From NCBI GenBank assembly GCA_964623265.1, contig CAZUTK010000099.1, positions 1-7,079 of the forward strand: a stretch of DNA of 7,079 nucleotides, written 5' to 3'. This DNA comes from CAZUTK01 sp964623265. Lineage in GTDB: Bacteria; Electryoneota; B3-LCP. The notes beneath the pieces are model-generated. The model worked only from the letters and a program-made list of their open reading frames with translations. It ran no database searches and was not told where the DNA came from. Positions within the stretch are counted from its first letter, which is position 1. Each line of letters starts with the position of its first letter. Both the position numbers and the translations under genes were made by a program. This document shows, in pieces, positions 1 to 6,288 of the stretch.

Positions 1-1
1 C

Positions 2-298
2 TGCGCATCCACACTCGCGCTGGGAATTCTCAAGGTTGCTGGATACGAAGCGGGGCATCTTTTCCTCGCATGGTGGGGGATCTTTTGCGCAGCGGTATGG
101 TGTGTGTACCTGCGTGGGGCAAAGCGGTTGGGTGAAAAGCCGGCGCTGTTTGCGTCTTTGACCGCTATCCTCTTGTTTCCGATTTACTTTGTCCTGTTGC
201 ATCCGCTGACGCTGCTTGCGCCGCCCGCCTGGAAGGGGAGGAGGCGCGAAAAAAAGAGGGTTGAATCCCGTGAGGAGCGCATTGCGACAATATCCTGA
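2..298 (+). CDS. C-terminal end of a membrane protein, probably a GT2 family glycosyltransferase (5' partial)
   Basis: The frame starting at base 2 is open from the window edge to a TGA at 296-298 and gives 98 residues of a protein whose start lies upstream. Two hydrophobic segments are visible, at about residues 19-37 and 48-72 of the fragment. They are followed by a WKGR motif (77-80) and a basic tail rich in Arg, Lys and Glu. Membrane GT2 glycosyltransferases commonly end this way: paired C-terminal membrane helices, then a short cytosolic W-K-G-R motif. The two complete GT2 enzymes downstream (1294-2511 and 4161-5285) end with the matching WKGE and WKGR. The catalytic domain is outside the window, so the family call rests on this tail and on context. 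It could instead be another polytopic membrane protein. Its last 29 bases overlap the likely start of the next gene, consistent with translational coupling. Confidence 0.6.
   Translation, partial: CASTLALGILKVAGYEAGHLFLAWWGIFCAAVWCVYLRGAKRLGEKPALFASLTAILLFPIYFVLLHPLTLLAPPAWKGRRREKKRVESREERIATIS
255..260 (+). promoter_or_regulatory. Ribosome binding site favouring the GTG start at 270
   Basis: AGAGGG lies 9 bases before the GTG at 270, inside the end of the preceding gene and just after a run of seven A (249-255). The other in-frame starts are TTG 216, TTG 261 and GTG 321. None has a purine-rich site at a comparable distance, so 270 is preferred, though not proven. Confidence 0.45.
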
Positions 299-1301
299 AG
301 AGATCGGCGGCGAATGGGCGGTGGAGCGTACGGTTCCAGCGAAGCGTTTCCCGCTGCGCATTCAGCTTTTTTTATTAGTCAAGATCGTCCTGACTCTGGC
401 GGTGCTGGGTTTGCTGGTCATCACGATCCATCCGCGCGAGATATTAGGGGCGGTGCGCGGTGCGAATTTTCCTCTGGTAGCGGTCAGTTTGATTCTGGTG
501 CTTCCCGGCATCACTCTGAAGGCGCTGAAGTGGGGTTACCTATTGAAGCAGGTGAAGCCGGATGTGAAAGTTTCGGAGATCTGGAACACGCTCCTGGTGG
601 GATTCACGTTCGCCGTCGTCACCCCCGGTCAGATCGGGGAGTTCGGGCGCGCATTTTTCATTTCCGGACGCCCGCGTCTGGAATTGATCGGGCTTTCCTT
701 TATGGATAAATGGTTCAATCTGCTGCCCATCATTCTCTTCGGGAGTTTTTCGCTGCTGTTGCTGCCGGGTCTAGTGATGGACGGCAACACCTATCTGTTC
801 GTTTCCTGCGGGGTGCTGATCGCGCTGCTCTGGTTTGTTCTTTTACTCATCACGCTTTCGCCTCGCTGGGTGCGGGATTTCTTTTACGCGATCAACATTA
901 TGCTGCCTTATCGGGATAAGGTGAAGACGCTGCTTTCGGGACTGGATCCCATCGCCCGCCGTCAAGCGCTGGTGTTGACCCTATTGGGCATAGCGCATTA
1001 TCTCGTTTATATCGTTCAGTTCTATCTGCTCGTTCATTCTTTTCAAGCCGTCGCTTTCTTCGATTCTTTTCGGGCGTCCGCCGCCACGATCTTCGTCAAA
1101 GCCGCTCTGCCCATATCCATCGGGGGGCTGGGAGTGGGCGAAACGGCGGCGGTGGGATTCTACCGCCTATTCGGCGTCAGTCATGCCGCGGCGTTCAACA
1201 GCTCGGTTCTCCTGTTTTCCATGAATGTGCTGCTGCCCGCCGTCATCGGCGTATTGGTCCTCCTGAAGCTGCGCATTGCGCCGGAAGAGAATCATGAGTA
1301 A
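270..1301 (+). CDS. Flippase-like UPF0104 / LPG-synthase-TM family integral membrane protein
   Basis: 343 residues if started at GTG 270. The protein has about seven or eight hydrophobic segments, for example residues 32-53, 67-82, 107-118, 150-168, 176-197, 235-256 and 311-333. Two family signatures are visible: TPGQIGEFGR (118-127) and PISIGGLGVGE (281-291). They match the paired conserved loops of the UPF0104 family, the membrane domain of lysylphosphatidylglycerol synthase (MprF) and AglD-like proteins. Members are thought to bind or flip charged lipids or polyprenyl-linked sugars, but most have no proven substrate. The C-terminal aminoacyl-transfer domain of MprF is absent. The start is uncertain: GTG 270 leaves 31 residues before the first helix, while GTG 321 would leave about 14 but lacks an obvious ribosome binding site. 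The gene overlaps the previous one by 29 bases and the following GT2 gene by 8. Between glycosyltransferase genes, it plausibly moves the lipid-linked product across the inner membrane. Confidence 0.87.
   Translation: MRSALRQYPEEIGGEWAVERTVPAKRFPLRIQLFLLVKIVLTLAVLGLLVITIHPREILGAVRGANFPLVAVSLILVLPGITLKALKWGYLLKQVKPDVKVSEIWNTLLVGFTFAVVTPGQIGEFGRAFFISGRPRLELIGLSFMDKWFNLLPIILFGSFSLLLLPGLVMDGNTYLFVSCGVLIALLWFVLLLITLSPRWVRDFFYAINIMLPYRDKVKTLLSGLDPIARRQALVLTLLGIAHYLVYIVQFYLLVHSFQAVAFFDSFRASAATIFVKAALPISIGGLGVGETAAVGFYRLFGVSHAAAFNSSVLLFSMNVLLPAVIGVLVLLKLRIAPEENHE
1283..1287 (+). promoter_or_regulatory. Ribosome binding site for the GT2 gene starting at 1294
   Basis: GGAAG lies 6 bases before ATG 1294, within the last codons of the flippase-like gene. 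This is the clearest Shine-Dalgarno site in the window. It selects ATG 1294 over the in-frame TTG at 1276, which would only add a basic six-residue leader. Confidence 0.65.
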
Positions 1302-2511
1302 CTTTGCGCTGGAACCAATCTGGACGATGTTAATCTGCGCGGTGGGCGGGATTTATCTTTACGTTCTTTTCGAGATAGAGAAGGGCTTGCGGCATATCGA
1401 GCTTTTAGAGCGATCGCGGCAATTAGGGAAAGCTGCGTCGGGTAATGCGACTTTGCCTTGCGTCAGCGTGATCATTCCGGCGCGGGATGAAGCGGAACAT
1501 ATCGGCGGTGCTCTGGACGATCTGGCGAAGCAGGATTATCCCGGGGATCGTCTGGAAGTCATCGTGGTGGATGATCGTTCCGAAGACGGAACGGGCGAGA
1601 TCGCGCGCGGGTATCAGGGGAGAATCGCCTCCCTGCAGGTGCTGCGGGTGGATGCCTGCCCGGAAGGGGTTTCCCCCAAGAAGCACGCTTTGCAGCGCGG
1701 TTTCGATGCCGCTCGGGGGGATATTCTCGTCACCAGCGACGGCGACTGCCGCTTCGATTCCGGCTGGATCGCGTCGCTGGTGGAGCGGTTCGAACCGGCA
1801 ACGGGTATGGTTGCGGGCTTGACGGTGTTCGACCGGGGCGTACGCGAACCGTTCTGGCAGCGGATGCAGCAGCTGGATTACCTCTCGCACTCGTTTTTAG
1901 CCGCCGGCGCCATCGGCAGAGGCTGGGCGTTCAACTGCAACGGGAGCAATCTCGCTGTGCGCCGGCAGGCGTTCGCCGATGTGGAGGGGTACAGCGCATT
2001 TCGTCAAGTGGTCACCGGCGATGATACCCTATTATTGCAGCGGCTGAAACAGAGCGGGAAATGGGGGGCGACGTTTAGTGCCGATCCTCGCAGTCTGGTG
2101 CGTTCGCATCCCCAGGAAACTTTGGGCGCGGTGCTGCAGCAGCGGTTGCGGTGGGGGTCCGGCGGGGTCTCTTACAGCCGGCCGGCGCTGTTCTTCGCTC
2201 TGAACACGTTTTTCTTTTATCTGCTGATGTTGCTATCGCCGATTTTTGGGTTGGCGGGCTGGATCAGTCCGGTATTTGCTCTGATGTTTGCGGGCAAGAT
2301 CTTCGCGGAGAGCCGCGTGATGTCGCGCGGGTTCAGCGTGTTCCGATTGGAGCCGGATTGGCAGGCATTTTTCTGCCTGGAGCTGATTCACATCCCCGCC
2401 ATCCTGGGATTCAGCATCGGCGGGCATCTCTGGGGTTTTCGCTGGAAGGGGGAGCGGTACCGGCGCACCCGGGAAGCTTCCGCCGTCGCCGCCGGGACGA
2501 TGAAATCATGA
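1294..2511 (+). CDS. Membrane GT2 family glycosyltransferase (first complete copy)
   Basis: 405 residues. An N-terminal membrane segment (about 10-26) precedes a GT-A domain. Visible GT2 motifs are IPARDE (61-66), VVDDRSEDGT (91-100), the metal/nucleotide-binding SDGD (148-151), TGDD (241-244), which supplies the catalytic acidic pair, and QRLRW (283-287), the QxxRW acceptor motif. Hydrophobic segments follow at about 298-319, 322-336 and 358-376, and the protein ends with WKGERY (384-389). This is the layout of processive or membrane-bound GT2 enzymes that use a nucleotide sugar and a lipid or glycan acceptor at the cytosolic face. The DXD and QxxRW residues are intact, so it should be active. 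Donor and acceptor cannot be read from sequence. The start overlaps the end of the flippase-like gene by 8 bases, and the stop shares ATGA with the next start, so these three genes are probably translated together. It is a clear paralogue of the protein encoded at 4161-5285. Confidence 0.93.
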   Translation: MSNFALEPIWTMLICAVGGIYLYVLFEIEKGLRHIELLERSRQLGKAASGNATLPCVSVIIPARDEAEHIGGALDDLAKQDYPGDRLEVIVVDDRSEDGTGEIARGYQGRIASLQVLRVDACPEGVSPKKHALQRGFDAARGDILVTSDGDCRFDSGWIASLVERFEPATGMVAGLTVFDRGVREPFWQRMQQLDYLSHSFLAAGAIGRGWAFNCNGSNLAVRRQAFADVEGYSAFRQVVTGDDTLLLQRLKQSGKWGATFSADPRSLVRSHPQETLGAVLQQRLRWGSGGVSYSRPALFFALNTFFFYLLMLLSPIFGLAGWISPVFALMFAGKIFAESRVMSRGFSVFRLEPDWQAFFCLELIHIPAILGFSIGGHLWGFRWKGERYRRTREASAVAAGTMKS

Positions 2512-3485
2512 TCCGAATGCTGCCCTGGACGAAGTTGACGTCCACGCTGCGTCGCGTCTATCAGAATCAGCGCGCCGGAGAAGGCGTCTATCCTTTCTAC
2601 GCCTCGGTCAAGGTGACGGATCGCTGCGGTTTTCATTGCTCGTTTTGCAATGTCTGGCGGGAACCCGCACGGGATCTGGACACGGAAGGGATGATCCGCG
2701 TTCTGCGCAATATCGGGGAATCGTCCGTCGTTTTGACGTCCATCGAAGGGGGGGAGCCGCTATTGCGCAAGGATATCGAAATTCTGCTGGAGGAGGCGCA
2801 CCGCCAGCCCTACTATCTGTTGTTCACGACCAGCGTGCGGAATCTCATGGACTATTCGTTGGGACAATACAGCCGCTGGATTGATTTTCTTCATGTCTCG
2901 ATTGACGAGGGTCACGATAACCTGGAGCTTTTCGAGGTTCTACCGGAATTGGTGCGACATTCCTGGATCGTCTGCGTGCAGACGGTGGTGCGGGCGGAGG
3001 ATCTGCCGTCGCTGAAGGCGAAGGCGGCACGATGTGATGAAGCCGGCGCCAAGATTCTGATCATGCCGGCGGTGGAATTGGACGGAGCCGAACATCATTT
3101 TCCCGATCCCCGGGAATTCCGCCGCGAAGTGCTGGCGGTGAAGAAACGCTTTCCGCGGACGGTGTTGACGCCCCGGCGTTATCTGGACGCTTTGAACGGG
3201 GAGTCGGGATGTTCGGCGGCGTCCATCATCGTGGACAGCGACGGAGGTCTCTTTTATCCGTGCAGAACCCTGAAGGAAAAGCCGGTGAACTTGACGCAGA
3301 CGCCTTTGATGGAATATCTGGAGTCGGAAGATGCTGCGGCGCGGCGCCGTGCCATGAAGAGTTGCTCACGGCATTGCGGCTGGTATCAGTATTTCGCCAT
3401 TGATTTCTTCACTGCACCGGGCGAAATGATCGAGTCTCTGCAGCCCTACTGGGGAAATCTTCTCCGCGTGAAAAAAAGACGATGA
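2508..3485 (+). CDS. Radical SAM enzyme with twitch/SPASM-like C-terminal cysteines (first copy)
   Basis: 325 residues starting at ATG 2508, which overlaps the GT2 stop as ATGA. An in-frame ATG at 2517 is an alternative. The radical SAM cluster motif CX3CX2C is C40, C44, C47, and the GGEP SAM-binding motif is at 81-84. A strand with SID (131-133) fits the core barrel. C-terminally, C235, G247 and C252 fit the CX9-15GX4C pattern that opens SPASM and twitch domains, and C286 and C290 could complete a second [4Fe-4S] site. The full SPASM CX2CX5CX3C block is absent, so a twitch-like auxiliary cluster is the better reading. The tail is aromatic and then basic (about 291-325), which could touch the membrane. 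The reaction is unknown. Relatives include peptide-maturing and sugar- or alcohol-oxidising enzymes. No precursor peptide is seen nearby, and the GT2 and deacetylase neighbours suggest a sugar or lipid substrate (inference). Confidence 0.9.
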   Translation: MIRMLPWTKLTSTLRRVYQNQRAGEGVYPFYASVKVTDRCGFHCSFCNVWREPARDLDTEGMIRVLRNIGESSVVLTSIEGGEPLLRKDIEILLEEAHRQPYYLLFTTSVRNLMDYSLGQYSRWIDFLHVSIDEGHDNLELFEVLPELVRHSWIVCVQTVVRAEDLPSLKAKAARCDEAGAKILIMPAVELDGAEHHFPDPREFRREVLAVKKRFPRTVLTPRRYLDALNGESGCSAASIIVDSDGGLFYPCRTLKEKPVNLTQTPLMEYLESEDAAARRRAMKSCSRHCGWYQYFAIDFFTAPGEMIESLQPYWGNLLRVKKRR

Positions 3486-4150
3486 TTTTCCGGATGTTTC
3501 CGATTTATCCGAACGATGTCGAAGCTTTTTTACGGGCGAAGCTGACTGGCGGACTTGTCCGCGTGAAGGCGATAGATCGGCGGGTTTTTCTGACCTATGA
3601 CGACGGACCGGAACCCGACGTCACGCCGCAGATTTTGAGACTCTTGAAAGAGTATAAAGCCGGAGCGACTTTCTTCGTGCTGCCTTCGCACGCGGAATGG
3701 TGGGAGGATCTGATTTGCAGAATAGCGGAAGAGGGTCATACCGTCGGTCTTCACGGGATGGCGCACGAATCCTGCTACTGGCGCAGCAATCGGGAGATCC
3801 TGGCGGATCTGCACCGGCTGGAGAGGATGATCGGAGCCGCCGGCGTTCCTTCTTCCAAGCTTTTTCGACCGCCCTACGGCGATGTGCGCCCGGATACCGT
3901 CCGATTTCTCCGAAACCGCGGATACAGAACGATCCTGTGGTCCTGCATTCCGGGGGACTTCAAACCGCTGACGGTCGAAAAACTGTTCCGTCGCGCGATG
4001 CGGGGCATGCGGTCGGGAAGCATTCTGGCTCTGCACGATGGGACGAAACTGCGGCCTGCGCCGGTGGTGAAGTTGACGGAGAGGCTCTTAGAAGCTCTGG
4101 TCATCGGAGGATGGAAAGCAGCGAGCTTGAAGGTGGAGGACTTGGGGTAA
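3482..4150 (+). CDS. NodB-type polysaccharide deacetylase (CE4-like), no signal peptide
   Basis: 222 residues, essentially a lone NodB domain. Motif 1 is TYDDGP (38-43), with D40 as probable catalytic base and D41 as metal ligand. Motif 2 is HGMAH (91-95), giving the two metal-binding His. Motif 3 is RPPYG (129-133). Motif 5 is LALHDG (182-187), with H185. The family removes N-acetyl (or formyl) groups from GlcNAc-containing glycans or lipid-linked amino sugars. Two deviations are visible: Tyr replaces the usual Phe in motif 1, and Gly replaces the usual Ser/Thr in the HxxxH motif. Both occur at positions next to, not at, the metal ligands. The first 35 residues contain no convincing signal peptide or membrane helix, so the enzyme probably acts in the cytosol or at the inner face, as ArnD-type enzymes do on undecaprenyl-linked sugars. 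ATG 3482 overlaps the previous stop as ATGA and has no strong ribosome site, suggesting coupled translation. Confidence 0.93.
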   Translation: MIFRMFPIYPNDVEAFLRAKLTGGLVRVKAIDRRVFLTYDDGPEPDVTPQILRLLKEYKAGATFFVLPSHAEWWEDLICRIAEEGHTVGLHGMAHESCYWRSNREILADLHRLERMIGAAGVPSSKLFRPPYGDVRPDTVRFLRNRGYRTILWSCIPGDFKPLTVEKLFRRAMRGMRSGSILALHDGTKLRPAPVVKLTERLLEALVIGGWKAASLKVEDLG

Positions 4151-4160
4151 ACGAAAGCCT

Positions 4161-5285
4161 ATGATATCGGGGCTGATTGTCACTGCGGCGGTGCTGTATC
4201 TTGTCGTCGCGATACCGATTTGGCTGGCGCTCTTTCGGAAACGAGAGCAGGCGAAGGGGGAGGCACTGTCCTCCGCGTCGGTGATCATCTGCGCGCGGGA
4301 TGAAGAGAAAGATCTACCGGCGTGCCTGGAATCTTTGGAACGGCAGGAATTGAGAAAGACCGATTTTCAGTGCGTCGAAATCATTCTCGTGGATGACCAA
4401 TCGGAGGACCGCACGTCTCAGATTATGGATGCGTATGCTCTGAGAAGCCGGTTTTCGGTTCGCGTGATCCATATGGGACCGCCGACCGCAGGCGAGAAGA
4501 CCGGCAAGTGGCGCCCCTTGAAAGCCGGCATGGATGCGGCGCAAAATGAGGGCTTATTACTCACCGATGCGGACGCGGTTTTACCTTCGAATTGGATCAA
4601 GAAACATCTTGCCTATTTGGGGGGTGCTGAGGCAACGGCCGGCTTCGCGCTCATAGAAGGCGCGGGGCTTTGGGGCAGGATTCAATCGCTGGATTGGTTG
4701 TTTCTTTTAGGGGTCGGCAGCGGTTTGAATCAGCTGGGCGTGCCTCAGGCGGCTTTGGGGAAGAATCTATCCGTCCGGCGCGACGCTTATCTGAGTGCGG
4801 GCGGGCTGGAGAAGATCGGATTTTCGTTGACGGAAGATCTTTCTCTGGTGCAAGCGATCTGCCGCAACGGCGGAAGATTGGAATTTCCGCTGGATCCTGG
4901 GATGATGGTATCTACGCCCGCGGTTCGCAAGTGGGGGGAATTCGTTCATCAGCGCAAGAGGTGGGCGTCGGGCGTCAAGAGGCTGATGCCGGCGGGGAAA
5001 CTTTGCATCAGCGTGATGGTCATCCGGCAGTTCGTACTCATTGTCGGATTTTTGGCGGGGGCGCCGGAGGCGGTTTGGTCGTGGCTGCTGACGTCGGGCG
5101 TCAATTTCTTAATTTTACAGAGGATCACCCAAAAGCTCGGTTTGTCGCGGCGACTGGGATATTTTCCTTTTTGGGAGATCTTCTACATCGGTTCGGCGCC
5201 GATTCTGGCGATCTCGTTTCTGCTGCGGAGGCGGGTCGTTTGGAAGGGGCGGAAATTCACGCATACAAGAACTGCAGTTACTTGA
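4161..5285 (+). CDS. Membrane GT2 family glycosyltransferase (second complete copy)
   Basis: 374 residues. A strong N-terminal membrane helix (about 3-25) ends in a basic stretch, placing the GT-A domain in the cytosol. GT2 motifs: VIICARDEE (41-49), ILVDDQSEDRT (75-85), DXD in TDADA (135-139), TED (224-226) as the catalytic acidic motif, and QRKRW (264-268) as QxxRW. C-terminal hydrophobic segments lie at about 284-300, 304-319 and 337-355, then WKGRKF (361-366). All key residues are present. It aligns along its length with the GT2 at 1294-2511, sharing ARDE, VDD-SED-T, a WxRxQxLD stretch (171-178 here) and QxxRW. They differ in the DXD surroundings and acidic motif (TED against TGDD), so they probably make different linkages or use different sugars. 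The gene starts 10 bases after the deacetylase stop. A purine-rich stretch upstream is poorly placed, so initiation may rely on coupling. Confidence 0.93.
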   Translation: MISGLIVTAAVLYLVVAIPIWLALFRKREQAKGEALSSASVIICARDEEKDLPACLESLERQELRKTDFQCVEIILVDDQSEDRTSQIMDAYALRSRFSVRVIHMGPPTAGEKTGKWRPLKAGMDAAQNEGLLLTDADAVLPSNWIKKHLAYLGGAEATAGFALIEGAGLWGRIQSLDWLFLLGVGSGLNQLGVPQAALGKNLSVRRDAYLSAGGLEKIGFSLTEDLSLVQAICRNGGRLEFPLDPGMMVSTPAVRKWGEFVHQRKRWASGVKRLMPAGKLCISVMVIRQFVLIVGFLAGAPEAVWSWLLTSGVNFLILQRITQKLGLSRRLGYFPFWEIFYIGSAPILAISFLLRRRVVWKGRKFTHTRTAVT

Positions 5286-5295
5286 TGATGCTGAT

Positions 5296-6288
5296 ATGCC
5301 GTTGGTCTGCAATTACTATCTGACTTATCGCTGCAACGCGCGCTGCGTTTTCTGCGATGTGTGGGAACAGCCCAATCAGGCGTCGGCGGATCCGGAGCAG
5401 GTGCTCTCAAATCTGCGGCAGCTTCCCCGCATCGGTGTGCGCATCGTGGATTTCACCGGCGGTGAGCCGCTCTTGCATCCGGATTTACCTCGTTTTCTGC
5501 GCGCAGCCCGCGGAGCAGGACTGCGCACTACGGTGACCACCAACGGGTTGTTGTACCCCAAGCGCGCCCGGGAACTGCAGGGGTTGATCAATCTGCTGCA
5601 TATTTCACTGGATGCGGCGCGTCCGCAGCTTCACGACCGGCTGCGCGGCGTAACCAGCTTCGACAAGATCTTATTATCCCTCGATCTGGCGCTATCCCTG
5701 GGGGAAAAGCCCGAGTTGCTCTTCACGGCGACGTCTGAGAACTTTCGAGAAATAACGCCGCTGGCGGAGATGGCGGCAAGACTCGGAGTCATTCTGATTG
5801 TCAACCCGGTTTTCGGCTGGAACGGACATCATTCGTTGCTCAGCAGGGAGCAGCTGCTGGAGCTGATCGAGCGCAGCAACCGGCCGTATGTCTACTTGAA
5901 CGGTGGTGTGGCGCGGTTGATGCTGGAGGGCGGAAATAACGCCGAAAAACCCAGATGTAAAGCGGTTTCCTCTACCGTTGTCATATCTCCGCACAATGAG
6001 TTGCTCTTACCCTGCTATCACCACGCTCAGACGAAACTGCCCATTGACGGTGATCTTCCGGCGGCGTTGCGCAGCCCGCAGAGGAAGCTGTGGATGGAAC
6101 GCCAGGGGCGCGTCGGATTCTGCCGCGGCTGCACCATTAATTGCTATCTGGCGCCGTCGCTTCCCTACAAGCTGGATCGCTATCTGGCGGCATTTGTCCC
6201 CTGGGCGGCGAAGTATTTTTACTATAAACTACGACATAGACCGAAGAATCCAAAGGAAAAGGCATCATCATCCAATTCGGCGGATTGA
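5296..6288 (+). CDS. Radical SAM enzyme with C-terminal cysteine cluster (second copy)
   Basis: 330 residues from ATG 5296, the first usual start codon in this frame after the preceding GT2 gene. There is no clear ribosome site in the 10-base gap. The cluster motif CX3CX2C is C13, C17, C20, very close to the N terminus. GGEP is at 55-58. The core segment ISLDAARPQLHDRLRG (103-118) matches the SxD...HDxxRG signature common in MoaA/PqqE-like radical SAM proteins. C-terminal cysteines C221, C240 and C276, C279, C283 (CX2CX3C) could hold an auxiliary [4Fe-4S] cluster, but the spacing is not a textbook SPASM. A run of aromatic residues and then a basic tail (about 289-322) may associate with membrane. 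It shares FC-x-VW-x-x-P after the cluster and the C-terminal PC motif with the radical SAM protein at 2508-3485, so the two are related but divergent. The substrate is unknown; the setting suggests a lipid-linked sugar or lipid rather than a peptide. Confidence 0.9.
   Translation: MPLVCNYYLTYRCNARCVFCDVWEQPNQASADPEQVLSNLRQLPRIGVRIVDFTGGEPLLHPDLPRFLRAARGAGLRTTVTTNGLLYPKRARELQGLINLLHISLDAARPQLHDRLRGVTSFDKILLSLDLALSLGEKPELLFTATSENFREITPLAEMAARLGVILIVNPVFGWNGHHSLLSREQLLELIERSNRPYVYLNGGVARLMLEGGNNAEKPRCKAVSSTVVISPHNELLLPCYHHAQTKLPIDGDLPAALRSPQRKLWMERQGRVGFCRGCTINCYLAPSLPYKLDRYLAAFVPWAAKYFYYKLRHRPKNPKEKASSSNSAD

Noticed and set aside
216..269. TTG start at 216 for the flippase-like protein
   Set aside because: Adds a Gly/Arg-rich shadow of the previous gene and an 83-base overlap; GTG 270 has a better ribosome site.
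2151..2507. Upstream extension of the first radical SAM gene to 2151
   Set aside because: The extension reads the GT2 C-terminal region in the wrong frame. ATG 2508 with the ATGA overlap gives a normal-length protein.
2508..3485. HpnH (adenosylhopene synthase)
   Set aside because: The cluster region reads CGFHCSFC followed by NVW, unlike the N-terminal HpnH sequence I recall, and no hopanoid genes are seen here.
3530..4036. Antisense open frame (168 codons) opposite the deacetylase
   Set aside because: The sense frame has every NodB motif; the antisense translation has none and no upstream signal.
4151..4160. Promoter or terminator in the 10-base gap
   Set aside because: The gap is too short, and no hairpin followed by a T-run or promoter-like pair is visible around it.
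4670..5323. Long + strand open frame (217 codons) inside the second GT2 gene
   Set aside because: It is in another frame of a well-supported GT2 gene, its translation is Gly/Arg/Ser-rich with no recognisable motif, and it would replace the conserved QxxRW region.
2508..6288. RiPP biosynthesis (radical SAM peptide maturases)
   Set aside because: No small precursor-peptide gene, RiPP recognition domain, protease or peptide exporter is visible in the window, although one could lie outside it.
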